From: Bacteroidota bacterium | GTDB taxonomy: Bacteria > Bacteroidota > Bacteroidia > NS11-12g > UBA955 | Assembly: GCA_030834125.1 (NCBI GenBank) | Contig: JAURFW010000018.1 | Coordinates: 1-34,545 of the forward strand | Direction: 5' to 3' | DNA: 34,545 bases | Shown: piece after piece, positions 1 to 7,707 of the stretch | Layout: each line of letters starts with the position of its first letter | Numbering within the stretch: position 1 is the stretch's first letter | Translations under genes and position numbers: made by a program | The notes under the pieces: generated by a model | Databases searched by the model: none | Seen by the model: the letters and a program-made list of their open reading frames with translations, nothing else | What the model was told of the DNA's origin: nothing

Positions 1-626
1 AAGCTTTCGATAGAGTAGTTAAAAAACTTGGAGAAACTCCAATTCCGAAATACATAGATAGAGAAGTAAAGGAGGAAGATGAGTCTTGGTATCAGTCTCT
101 TTTTGCAAAGCGTGTGGGCGCTGTTGCTGCACCTGCTGCACAACTGCATTTTACTCGTGAGTTGTTGATGAGAATGGATATTAAAGGCATCAAATTTTCT
201 GAAATCACATTACATTTAGGTCTAGGGGCATTTCGGGACGTAGAAGTTGAAGATCTCACTAAGCATAAAATGGATAGCGAGTATTACTACATTTCTGACC
301 AAACAGTTGATGAAGTAAATAATGCAATTGAAAATAGAAAAAGAGTCGTTGCTGTGGGTGGATCGGTAATGCGCACATTAGAGTCAAGTGTGAGTTCAAC
401 GAAAACATTAAATCCGGGTGAAGGTTGGACAGATAAATTCTTATTTCCGCCTTATGATTTCAATATTGCAAATGCTTTTATTACTAATTTACATGCACCA
501 GAATCACCTCTGTATATGATGGCTTGTGCATATTCCAGTCATGAATTTATGCAAGAGGTTTATCAGGAAGCCATGAAAGAGAAGTATCGCTTCATGTGTT
601 ATGGCGATGCAATGCTCATCTTGTAA
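1..626 (+). CDS. queA: tRNA ribosyltransferase-isomerase QueA (3' part)
   Basis: This is the C-terminal part (about 207 residues) of S-adenosylmethionine:tRNA ribosyltransferase-isomerase, which builds epoxyqueuosine on tRNA in the cytoplasm. The reading frame is already open at base 3, so the real start lies before the window; an in-frame GTG at 114 is internal. Family signatures seen are GAVAAPAAQLHFT, followed by the TLHLGLGAFRDV stretch and the H-x-M-x-SE segment (HKMDSEYY). Near the end are the N-L-H-x-P-ESPL and KYRFMCYGDAMLIL blocks typical of the QueA C-terminus. The stop at 624-626 is followed after 15 bases by a tRNA gene. Nothing looks damaged. Identification rests on these conserved blocks. 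Confidence 0.93.
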   Translation, partial: AFDRVVKKLGETPIPKYIDREVKEEDESWYQSLFAKRVGAVAAPAAQLHFTRELLMRMDIKGIKFSEITLHLGLGAFRDVEVEDLTKHKMDSEYYYISDQTVDEVNNAIENRKRVVAVGGSVMRTLESSVSSTKTLNPGEGWTDKFLFPPYDFNIANAFITNLHAPESPLYMMACAYSSHEFMQEVYQEAMKEKYRFMCYGDAMLIL

Positions 627-641
627 TAGATATTAATTAAT

Positions 642-724
642 AGCCCAGTTGGTGAAATTGGTAGACACGCCATCTTGAGGGGGTGGTGTCGCAAGACGTG
701 CTGGTTCGAATCCAGTACTGGGCA
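642..724 (+). tRNA. tRNA-Leu (anticodon GAG)
   Basis: A complete class II tRNA. The acceptor arms GCCCAGT (642-648) and ACTGGGC (717-723) pair perfectly, with discriminator A at 724. The anticodon stem CCATC/GGTGG encloses the loop TTGAGGG, giving anticodon GAG, which reads CUC and CUU leucine codons. A long variable arm (TGTC-GCAA-GACG region) and the T arm GCTGG-TTCGAAT-CCAGT follow. The 3' CCA is not encoded: the bases after the discriminator are CA then TA. It lies between queA and a terminator. Confidence 0.97.
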
Positions 725-732
725 CATAAGGG

Positions 733-761
733 AGGCTGCAATTTGCAGCCTTTATTTTTTT
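733..761 (+). terminator. Rho-independent terminator after tRNA-Leu
   Basis: An 8-bp perfect stem, AGGCTGCA (733-740) and TGCAGCCT (744-751), with a 3-base loop is followed by a T-rich run to 761. It ends the tRNA (and possibly queA) transcript. The TAA stop of the convergent rhomboid gene (752-754) lies inside the T-run, so the two transcripts end on top of one another. On the minus strand the hairpin lacks a good U-run. Confidence 0.85.
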
Positions 762-1438
762 ATCCAATCTCTTATTTTTTTATGTAAAACCAACATTAAT
801 ATCATCGGTGTAACACCTAGGGCAGTTAATAATTGATGTTTGGAGAATTCAAGTGGCCAAAAAAGGTAGGTCCCAATTAAACCACCAATCAATAGTCCTC
901 CGAGATGGCCTTCGTGAGATATTCTATTCCGATCTTTACTCTGTGTGAGTATAATTGATACCAAAGTAAATAAAATTCCAAAAATATAAGCTGGAATAAA
1001 TACTGGAATTAAAAATAATCCAATGCCCATATCTGGCTGTAGATAAATAGAAATCATTACAAGACCACTTACACCACCTGATGCACCTACTGCCTGATAA
1101 TCAGAGTCGTACCTCCGCAACCACATAGAATATAAACTTCCTCCAGCAACAGAAAGAATAAAAGCTAACGATGTTAGAAATGTCCCTATTGACGATTCAA
1201 CTATTGGACCAAAATAATAAAGCGCCAAACTATTTAGAGCCGCATGCATCCAGCCTGAGTGGACCAAAAATGGTGTAAATATTCTATGGTATTCTTTAAG
1301 TTTTTGAATGCGATATGTGCTAAAAAATAGTTGGTTATACGAGTTAGCATTTTGGATGAGAATAGCATGTGCAATTAATATTACTGCTATCATCCCCACA
1401 CTAAATGGGGTAATTTGAAATAAATTTTGAATGTTCAA
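752..1438 (-). CDS. Rhomboid family intramembrane serine protease
   Basis: An inner-membrane protease of the rhomboid family, which cuts substrate helices within the bilayer. The catalytic serine motif GASGG (in VGASGGVSG) and a downstream HEGHLGG segment carrying the catalytic histidine are both present, with about six hydrophobic segments. The HSGWMHAALNSLALYYFG block matches the family's first conserved helix region. The start is uncertain. The frame stays open to a TTG at 1489, but that would lie inside the divergent TPR gene. I prefer TTG at 1438, giving MNIQNLFQITP, because a near-consensus -7 element (GACTTTTG, read on the minus strand at 1446-1453) lies 7 bases upstream. An ATG at 1393 is a shorter alternative. 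Function is clear; substrates are unknown. Confidence 0.88.
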   Translation of the reverse strand: MNIQNLFQITPFSVGMIAVILIAHAILIQNANSYNQLFFSTYRIQKLKEYHRIFTPFLVHSGWMHAALNSLALYYFGPIVESSIGTFLTSLAFILSVAGGSLYSMWLRRYDSDYQAVGASGGVSGLVMISIYLQPDMGIGLFLIPVFIPAYIFGILFTLVSIILTQSKDRNRISHEGHLGGLLIGGLIGTYLFWPLEFSKHQLLTALGVTPMILMLVLHKKIRDWIKK

Positions 1439-1465
1439 GACATGACAAAAGTCAGAAAAGAAAAG

Positions 1466-1473
1466 TACTTTTG
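1466..1473 (+). promoter_or_regulatory. Putative -7 element (TACTTTTG) of the TPR gene
   Basis: Exact match to the Bacteroidota TAnnTTTG consensus, 6 bases before the ATG at 1480. No clear -33 TTG is visible at the usual spacing. The position predicts a leaderless or almost leaderless mRNA. Confidence 0.5.
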
Positions 1474-1479
1474 ATAATA

Positions 1480-2109
1480 ATGGATTCAAAAAAATGCTTT
1501 CTATTGGGAATTGTGCTTTTCAATTCAGCTTTGTTGATGTCGCAATTTGGTGAAGTTGAGGCAATGTCAAATAGGAAACGTGCAGAGGTCCTACTTAGTA
1601 AAGGGCAATGTGATCAGTCTATGAAGCTGTATCAACAAGTATATGCAGAAGACTCTGCAATGTTAGATCTTCATGGAATAATCAGGTCTTACACTTGTTT
1701 GGGAAAACTTGATGAGGCAGAATCTATGCTCAATCAACTCATTTTTATGCATCCCAAAGACCCTGATCATCATTTTTATCTTGCGTTAAACTTTCTAGAA
1801 TATCCTAAAGAGGATAGTGCCATTTCACATTTTAAAACATACATAGAATTATATAGAAAAAAGGTAGCTGTAACGCAAGACGGAACCCCAGTTGATTCAA
1901 AGCCATATTTCTACATAGGTAATATTTATAGGGTTAGAATGATACGTGAGGGTTTAACAAAGTTTGAAAAGACGGATATGATTTATCATATAGAAGAGTA
2001 TTTGAGGTTAAATCCAGTGGATGAATACGGTAGGCAATGGAAGATATTTATTGATGAGGTGAGAGATATTTCTCCCAGCAATGATGGTAAATACTATTAC
2101 AAAAAATAA
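1480..2109 (+). CDS. Secreted TPR-repeat protein
   Basis: A 209-residue protein of unknown specific role. A hydrophobic N-terminus (residues about 6-20, CFLLGIVLFNSALLMS) looks like a signal peptide, so it probably acts in the periplasm. Helical TPR-like pairs follow from about residue 30: RAEVLLSKGQCDQSMKLY, then a LGKLDEAESMLNQLIFMHP repeat with the typical G/A/P spacing, and a third at about 100-120. The second half (PYFYIGNIYRV, then EEYLRLNPVDEYGRQW) is consistent with further repeats. The ATG at 1480 is preferred over the TTG at 1471, which falls inside the -7 element. TPR folds bind other proteins; no partner can be named from the context. It diverges from the rhomboid gene. Confidence 0.75.
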   Translation: MDSKKCFLLGIVLFNSALLMSQFGEVEAMSNRKRAEVLLSKGQCDQSMKLYQQVYAEDSAMLDLHGIIRSYTCLGKLDEAESMLNQLIFMHPKDPDHHFYLALNFLEYPKEDSAISHFKTYIELYRKKVAVTQDGTPVDSKPYFYIGNIYRVRMIREGLTKFEKTDMIYHIEEYLRLNPVDEYGRQWKIFIDEVRDISPSNDGKYYYKK

Positions 2110-2128
2110 GTATAGTTCATTGCTTGCT

Positions 2129-2136
2129 TATCTTTG
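2129..2136 (+). promoter_or_regulatory. Putative -7 element (TATCTTTG) of the HD-domain gene
   Basis: Exact TAnnTTTG match, 15 bases before the ATG at 2152 and just downstream of the TPR stop at 2109. It suggests that the HD gene and rsmA are transcribed separately from the TPR gene. No clear -33 element. Confidence 0.45.
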
Positions 2137-2151
2137 TATTTCGAATACAGA

Positions 2152-3381
2152 ATGTCTGTTTACAATAAAAACAAAATAATTAACGACCCTTTACACGGGT
2201 TTTTAACCATTCCAACAGGTCTAATTTATGATTTAATTCAACATCCTTATTTTCAAAGACTTCGTAGAATTCGTCAATTGGGAATGAGTGAGTGGGTTTA
2301 TCCAGGCGCTACTCACACGAGATTTCATCATGCATTAGGTGCAATGAAGTTAATGCTATTAGCATTGGACTCGTTGAGGAAAAAAGGAGTTGAGATTACC
2401 GATCAAGAATATGAAGCCACTGCAATAGCTATATTATTACACGATATTGGACATGGTCCTTATTCACACACATTAGAGCATACTTTGATTCACGAAGTTC
2501 AACATGAGGAAATCTCAATAAGTATTATGAATAAGTTGAATTTGCAGTTCAATGGGCAAATGGATATGGCAATTCAAATTTTTCAATCAAAATATTTAAA
2601 AAAACCTTTTTTAACTCAGCTTATTTCAGGGCAGTTAGATATGGATCGATTGGATTATCTCTTGCGTGATAGTTTTTACACTGGGGTAAGTGAAGGTATT
2701 GTAGGAGGTGAGAGGATAATTAATATGTTAAATGTGGTAGGCGGAAATTTAGTAGTTGAAGAGAAAGGGATTTATTCAGTTGAGAAGTTTTTAGTAGCTA
2801 GAAGGTTAATGTATTGGCAAGTTTACCTACATAAAACTGTTATTGCAGCAGATGCATTGTTGATTTCTATTCTCAATCGTGCTCGCGAGCTTGCTCATGT
2901 TGGACATTCTTTAGGAAGTTATCATCCATTATTGCATTTTCTAATCAATGATATTTCTCGTGAGAATTTTGATGATGAAGCTTTAGAGCTTTTTCTATCA
3001 TTAGACGATATTGATATTATGTCTAGTGTGAAACTATGGCAATTTCATGAGGATAAGATATTAAGTACTTTGTCTAGAAGTTTAATAAATCGCAATCTTC
3101 CAAAGGTGAAAATATCAAAAGTAAATTTGGGTCAATTGGATATAGAGGAGGCTGTGAAGTCAACCATGGAGAAAATGAATATTTCAGAAGAAGACTCAAG
3201 AAAGTATTTTGTAAAATATGGATTGTTAGAGAATCATGCTTACAAAAGTGAGGGTGGAGGGATAAGGATTTTGAATAAACATGGTGAAGTTAATGACGTT
3301 GCAGAATCAAGCGATAATTATAATTTAGCCGCATTAAAGGAAACAGTTAAAAAATACTATTTGTTAAGGTGGGTAAACTAA
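2152..3381 (+). CDS. HD-domain phosphohydrolase (dNTPase/SAMHD1-like)
   Basis: A 409-residue cytoplasmic HD-superfamily metal-dependent phosphohydrolase, related to dGTPases and SAMHD1. The signature NDPLHGF near residue 11, the HTRFHHALGA block (metal-binding His around 55-60), the HD pair in LLHDIGHGPYSH (His97-Asp98) and a later Asp in QLDMDRLDYLLRD (about 163-168) together form the H...HD...D site. Family members hydrolyse deoxynucleotide triphosphates or other phosphoesters; the true substrate cannot be read from sequence. ATG at 2152 is chosen because homologues begin shortly before the NDPLHG motif and a TTG at 2134 lies within the -7 element. Its 3' end overlaps rsmA by 13 bases, so the two are probably co-transcribed. 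Confidence 0.88.
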   Translation: MSVYNKNKIINDPLHGFLTIPTGLIYDLIQHPYFQRLRRIRQLGMSEWVYPGATHTRFHHALGAMKLMLLALDSLRKKGVEITDQEYEATAIAILLHDIGHGPYSHTLEHTLIHEVQHEEISISIMNKLNLQFNGQMDMAIQIFQSKYLKKPFLTQLISGQLDMDRLDYLLRDSFYTGVSEGIVGGERIINMLNVVGGNLVVEEKGIYSVEKFLVARRLMYWQVYLHKTVIAADALLISILNRARELAHVGHSLGSYHPLLHFLINDISRENFDDEALELFLSLDDIDIMSSVKLWQFHEDKILSTLSRSLINRNLPKVKISKVNLGQLDIEEAVKSTMEKMNISEEDSRKYFVKYGLLENHAYKSEGGGIRILNKHGEVNDVAESSDNYNLAALKETVKKYYLLRWVN

Positions 3382-4169
3382 GAAAAAGACATAGTTCAGA
3401 TGGTGTTATTGCAAAGAAGCATTTAGGTCAGCATTTTTTAAATAGACCGGATATTGCCCAAGATATAGCAGATTTAGTTTCCGATGAGGTAGATATTGTA
3501 ATTGAAATTGGACCTGGAACTGGAGTTCTTACACAGTTTTTATATCCCCGATTTAAAGAAAAGTTATATGTGATTGAACTGGATCTTGAATCTGTTGATT
3601 TTTTAAGGCAGCAAGATTGGGCGTTTGGACTAAATATAATTGAAGGGGATTTTTTAGAGATGGACTTACAAGATTTTTTAGGAAATAAAAAAGTATCTAT
3701 TGTTGGGAATTATCCTTACAATATCTCTACTCAAATTGTGTTCAAATTGTTGGAAGAACCATGGAATGTTATTCAGTTTTGTGGGATGTTTCAAAAGGAA
3801 GTTGCCGAACGATTAAGTTCAGGTCCGGGGAATAAACAATATGGAATTACTAGTATTCTGTTACAAGCCGCATTTCATTGTAAATATTCTTTTTCAGTAG
3901 ATGAACATGCATTTATACCTCCACCAAAGGTGAAAAGTGGTGTAATTGATTGTCATAGATATTCCTACTTAGAAAATGAAAATTACTTCAGGTTAAAAAA
4001 GATAACAAAACAAGCTTTTTCACAAAGGCGGAAGACCCTGAGTAATGCATTAAAACCTATTTTACTGGATAAAACATTGCCAGAGAAGTTCGCAAGTAAG
4101 CGAGCGGAGGCCTTAAATGTTGAAGATTTCTGGGAATTAGTAAATTTTTTCTATTCTTCAACTTATTGA
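3369..4169 (+). CDS. rsmA: 16S rRNA dimethyladenosine methyltransferase RsmA (KsgA)
   Basis: The enzyme dimethylates two adjacent adenosines in the 3' terminal hairpin of 16S rRNA during small-subunit maturation, using S-adenosylmethionine. Visible motifs are the N-terminal AKKHLGQHFL (residues about 15-24), the SAM-binding EIGPGTG (46-52) and the catalytic NYPYNIS (114-120, variant of NLPYNIS). A C-terminal QAFSQRRKTLSNALKP block for RNA binding follows. The length, 266 residues, is normal. The start is GTG at 3369, overlapping the HD gene by 13 bases; no ATG fits upstream of the conserved KKHLGQ motif. Confidence 0.95.
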   Translation: MGKLRKRHSSDGVIAKKHLGQHFLNRPDIAQDIADLVSDEVDIVIEIGPGTGVLTQFLYPRFKEKLYVIELDLESVDFLRQQDWAFGLNIIEGDFLEMDLQDFLGNKKVSIVGNYPYNISTQIVFKLLEEPWNVIQFCGMFQKEVAERLSSGPGNKQYGITSILLQAAFHCKYSFSVDEHAFIPPPKVKSGVIDCHRYSYLENENYFRLKKITKQAFSQRRKTLSNALKPILLDKTLPEKFASKRAEALNVEDFWELVNFFYSSTY

Positions 4170-4272
4170 TATATAGATTAAAGAAGGTGTTATTTTGAAT
4201 GGGTACACGTTAATTGTTCAGTTTATTTCAATTTTTTCTTAAAAAAATGTATCGATAAGATATTGTAATAAC

Positions 4273-4280
4273 TAAATTTG
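4273..4280 (+). promoter_or_regulatory. Putative -7 element (TAAATTTG) of the cox operon
   Basis: Exact TAnnTTTG match in the 142-base gap between rsmA and coxB, 31 bases before the coxB ATG. This is the only good promoter candidate upstream of the oxidase operon. No obvious -33 TTG at the expected distance. The rest of the gap is AT-rich and shows no terminator. Confidence 0.5.
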
Positions 4281-4311
4281 TGACCCAAAACCCCTATTGT
4301 ACTCTAAAACG

Positions 4312-5793
4312 ATGAGATTGGATACACTAAGAGTTATATTAAACTCAATTTCAAAAAATGCCATGATTATGGCTGCCACGTTATTAACGCCGGTTATTGC
4401 ACTTGCCGCCGATGTAATTGAACCTCCTAAAGAGCAAAGTCTTGCGAATTGGGACTGGGTTACTATTCTTACTTGGGTGTTAGGATTACTGGTTATATTG
4501 GTAATTGCTCGTGCATTCGATATCGGTGCATTAACAGAAAAAATTACTGGTAAAAAAGTAGTTAGTTGGAACAACGTAAATGCATGGATTGCAATAATTT
4601 TTCTAATTGCAGGTCTGGCTGGAGTATGGTATGAATTAGTTTATCATGGTAAATACCTAATGTTGGGTAATTCAGCTTCGGCACATGGTGATACTTATGA
4701 TTCAATGTTTTATTGGACCTTTGGATTTACATTTTTTGTGTTTGTTGTTACTGAAGTATTGTTATTCTATTTTATGTTTAAGTATCGTTATGATGAGAAG
4801 AGAAAAGCACATTACTATTTTCATAATAACAACCTAGAAATTATTTGGACAGTTGTTCCTTCAATTGTCCTTACTTTTTTGGTATTAAGAGGTTTTACCA
4901 CCTGGTCAAAAATTACCGGAGAATTAGATAAAGAATCTGAAGAAATCGAAGTATTTGCATATCAATTTGGTTGGAAAGCAAGATACGCGGGTGACGACAA
5001 TATTTTAGGTTATCATAACGTAAACTTTATTTCAGGTACAAATCCCTTGGGAATTGCTGAAACAAATGCCGTAGCTGAGTTGGTCACAGAATTAGAAGGT
5101 GAGATTGCCAAACTTGAAGGATTGCAAGAAACTGAAGGCGATTCAATCAAAGCTTGGAGTACACGTTGGGATAGAATGAAGTCGACTGGATTATATCGCA
5201 CATATCCAGAGGACTACAAAACATTGGACGAAAAGTTGCACGATGGTTTAAGTGGAGCTTATGGTCGTCAACTTGAAAAAGATATTAAAAGAAAGAAAAC
5301 CGCAATCCGAAGAATTGCAGAATATCAAAAAGATAAGGATTTCTTTAATGGCTCGGCCAACGATGATAAGGTAACTACTGAAATAGTTTTAGTTAAAAAT
5401 AAGCCTTATGTTTTCAAATTTAGAGCACGTGATGTTATTCACTCAGCTTACATGCCTGACTTTAGAGTTCAGATGAACTGTGTGCCAGGTATGCCTACAC
5501 AGTTTGCGTTCACCCCCACCATGACTACAGCAGAGGCTAGAGATGTAAAAGGAAATAATGAATACGATTACTATCTATTCTGTAATAAAATTTGCGGAGC
5601 AGCACATTATAACATGAAAATCAAAGTAACTGTTGTGGAGTCTGAGGCGGAATACAATACGTGGTATGCATCTCAAGCACCATTTGTTGCACCGACTACC
5701 GCAGAAACATCTGAGCCAGCAGAAGAGCAAGTTGCTCCATCGGCTGACTCGACACAAATAGTTATTGATAATCAAGTAGCAATTAATAAATAA
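4312..5793 (+). CDS. coxB: Cytochrome c oxidase subunit II
   Basis: Carries the CuA centre that takes electrons from cytochrome c. The 493-residue chain has a signal-like N-terminus (about 15-33), then four hydrophobic segments near 50-68, 90-108, 134-157 and 175-194, two more than the classical subunit II. The periplasmic cupredoxin domain holds the CuA ligands His377, Cys424, Cys428, His432 and Met435. Between the two halves of the cupredoxin domain (about 250-350) lies a charged, coiled-coil-like insert. The usual Glu of the C-x-E-x-C motif is Lys426 (CNKIC); that residue binds copper through its backbone, so the change need not be harmful. A Pro/Ala/Glu-rich tail ends the protein. The ATG at 4312 is chosen over the TTG at 4297. 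First gene of the operon. Confidence 0.96.
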   Translation: MRLDTLRVILNSISKNAMIMAATLLTPVIALAADVIEPPKEQSLANWDWVTILTWVLGLLVILVIARAFDIGALTEKITGKKVVSWNNVNAWIAIIFLIAGLAGVWYELVYHGKYLMLGNSASAHGDTYDSMFYWTFGFTFFVFVVTEVLLFYFMFKYRYDEKRKAHYYFHNNNLEIIWTVVPSIVLTFLVLRGFTTWSKITGELDKESEEIEVFAYQFGWKARYAGDDNILGYHNVNFISGTNPLGIAETNAVAELVTELEGEIAKLEGLQETEGDSIKAWSTRWDRMKSTGLYRTYPEDYKTLDEKLHDGLSGAYGRQLEKDIKRKKTAIRRIAEYQKDKDFFNGSANDDKVTTEIVLVKNKPYVFKFRARDVIHSAYMPDFRVQMNCVPGMPTQFAFTPTMTTAEARDVKGNNEYDYYLFCNKICGAAHYNMKIKVTVVESEAEYNTWYASQAPFVAPTTAETSEPAEEQVAPSADSTQIVIDNQVAINK

Positions 5794-5818
5794 GAAATAA
5801 GAAATAAGAAATAAGAAA
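5791..5818 (+). repeat. Four tandem TAAGAAA heptamers at the coxB/coxA junction
   Basis: Four perfect copies of the 7-base unit TAAGAAA (5791, 5798, 5805, 5812), followed by TAATAATATG containing the coxA start. The first TAA is the coxB stop codon. As 7 is not a multiple of 3, the successive TAA triplets occupy all three reading frames. This is the only short tandem repeat I noticed in the operon. Confidence 0.95.
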
Positions 5819-5825
5819 TAATAAT

Positions 5826-7706
5826 ATGAGTACAGCAGCTTTACACGCAGACGAGCACCACGCTGACCATCATCACAAGGAGAGCTTCATCAGTAAGTAT
5901 GTGTTCTCAATGGATCACAAGATGATCTCAAAGCAATTCCTTATTACAGGAATTATTATGGGAACGGTTGGTTTGATCATGTCATTGTTGTTTCGTCTTC
6001 AATTAGCATGGCCTGATGAGCAGTTTTCATTTATGGAGACTTTATTAGGTAAATGGGCAGTAGATGGAAAACTAGATCCAAACTTTTATATGGGACTGGT
6101 TACTATTCATGGTACTATTATGGTATTCTATGTACTTACAGCAGGTTTAAGTGGAACATTTAGTAATTTACTTATTCCTTTACAAGTAGGTGCAAGAGAT
6201 ATGGCATCGCCATTTATGAATATGCTTTCCTACTGGTTCTTCTTCTTAAGTTCCGTAACCTTATTAATTAGTGTATTTATTGAGACAGGCCCAGCATCTG
6301 GTGGTTGGACAGTTTACCCGCCATTAAGTGCGTTAGAAAAAGCTATGCCCGGCTCAGGTTTGGGTATGACACTATGGCTGTCCGCAATTGCATTATTCAT
6401 TATATCTTCACTTTTGGGAGGTATTAATTATATCTCTACTGTATTGAATATGCGTACTAAAGGAATGAGTATGAATAGAATGCCATTAACCATTTGGGCT
6501 TTCTTCTTCACCGCTATTCTTGGTGTTTTGTCTTTCCCAGTATTGTTGGGTGCGGCTTTATTCTTAATATTTGACCGGTCTTTTGGAACAAGTTTTTATT
6601 TGAGTGATATTTATCTTGAGGGGGTAGGAGCATTAGAAAACATCGGTGGTAGTCCGGTACTTTACCAACACTTATTCTGGTTTTTAGGTCACCCTGAAGT
6701 ATATATTATTTTAATGCCGGCATTAGGAATTACATCTGAAGTAATTTCTTGTAATGCTCGAAAGCCAATTTTTGGATATACCGCAATGGTTATTTCTTTA
6801 TTGGGTATTTCTTTTCTTTCATTTATTGTTTGGGGTCACCACATGTTCATTACAGGTATGAATCCTTTCTTGGGATCTGTGTTCATGATTTTAACACTGA
6901 TCATTGCAGTTCCCTCGGCAGTAAAAGCATTTAACTATTTAACCACTCTTTGGAAAGGTAATTTGCGATTTACTCCGGCAATGTTGTTCTCAATAGGACT
7001 TGTTTCATTCTTCATTTCAGGAGGTTTAACGGGTATCTATTTGGGTAATGCGGCACTAGATATTCAGTTACACGATTCATATTTTGTTGTTGCTCACTTC
7101 CACTTAGTAATGGGTTCTGCAGCAATTTTTGGAATGTTTGCGGGTATTTACCATTGGTTCCCAAAAATGTACGGTCGCATGCTAAATAACACCCTAGGTT
7201 ATTTCCACTTCTGGTTAACCTTCATCTCAGCATATTTAGTATTCTTCCCAATGCACTTCATGGGTCTAGCTGGTGTTCCACGTCGTTACTACCAATTTAC
7301 ATTGGTTAAGGAATTTGATGTATGGATGGATGTAAACGTGCTGATGACTGTTGGCGCACTTATTGGTGGATTCGCTCAGTTATTTTTCCTTTATAACTTC
7401 TTCTACTCAATCTTCCGTGGTAAGAAAGCAACTCAAAACCCGTGGAATTCAAACTCATTAGAATGGAGTGCTCCAGTAGAAAGAATTCATGGTAACTGGC
7501 CTGGTGAAATTCCAACTGTTTACAGAGGTCCATATGAATACTCTCGTCCTGATAGAGAATTAGATTACTTCCCTCAATACGAGCAAGATGAGTCTGCTCC
7601 GGAGGTACTTAAAACTGAGAAATCTAAAACTTCTCCAGCGGAGAAAGAAGAGGCTGAATCAAGTGTATTCTTCGCAGCAATCAAGAAAGTCTTTGGTTTG
7701 AGCTAA
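5826..7706 (+). CDS. coxA: Cytochrome c oxidase subunit I
   Basis: The catalytic subunit of the proton-pumping terminal oxidase; reduces oxygen to water at a heme a3-CuB site. It has 626 residues and about twelve membrane helices. Ligands seen are His95 (heme a, in TIHGTIMVF), His289 with the cross-linked Tyr293 in GHPEVY, His338-His339 (CuB), His424 (heme a3) and His426 (heme a) in VAHFHLVMG. The HPEVY motif places it among the A-type oxidases, and the GARDMASP stretch retains the D-channel aspartate. The N-terminus is histidine-rich (HADEHHADHHH), and a hydrophilic, charged tail of about 100 residues follows the last helix. It is 32 bases downstream of coxB and one base upstream of ctaA. 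Confidence 0.98.
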   Translation: MSTAALHADEHHADHHHKESFISKYVFSMDHKMISKQFLITGIIMGTVGLIMSLLFRLQLAWPDEQFSFMETLLGKWAVDGKLDPNFYMGLVTIHGTIMVFYVLTAGLSGTFSNLLIPLQVGARDMASPFMNMLSYWFFFLSSVTLLISVFIETGPASGGWTVYPPLSALEKAMPGSGLGMTLWLSAIALFIISSLLGGINYISTVLNMRTKGMSMNRMPLTIWAFFFTAILGVLSFPVLLGAALFLIFDRSFGTSFYLSDIYLEGVGALENIGGSPVLYQHLFWFLGHPEVYIILMPALGITSEVISCNARKPIFGYTAMVISLLGISFLSFIVWGHHMFITGMNPFLGSVFMILTLIIAVPSAVKAFNYLTTLWKGNLRFTPAMLFSIGLVSFFISGGLTGIYLGNAALDIQLHDSYFVVAHFHLVMGSAAIFGMFAGIYHWFPKMYGRMLNNTLGYFHFWLTFISAYLVFFPMHFMGLAGVPRRYYQFTLVKEFDVWMDVNVLMTVGALIGGFAQLFFLYNFFYSIFRGKKATQNPWNSNSLEWSAPVERIHGNWPGEIPTVYRGPYEYSRPDRELDYFPQYEQDESAPEVLKTEKSKTSPAEKEEAESSVFFAAIKKVFGLS

Positions 7707-7707
7707 T

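Noticed and set aside
642-724. Whether the tRNA-Leu might mark an integrated element
   Set aside because: No integrase, no direct repeat of the tRNA 3' end, and housekeeping genes on both sides.
4272-4574. 100-codon frame on the minus strand over the coxB start
   Set aside because: It is a shadow of the coxB coding sequence and the cox promoter; no domain, start signal or conserved motif.
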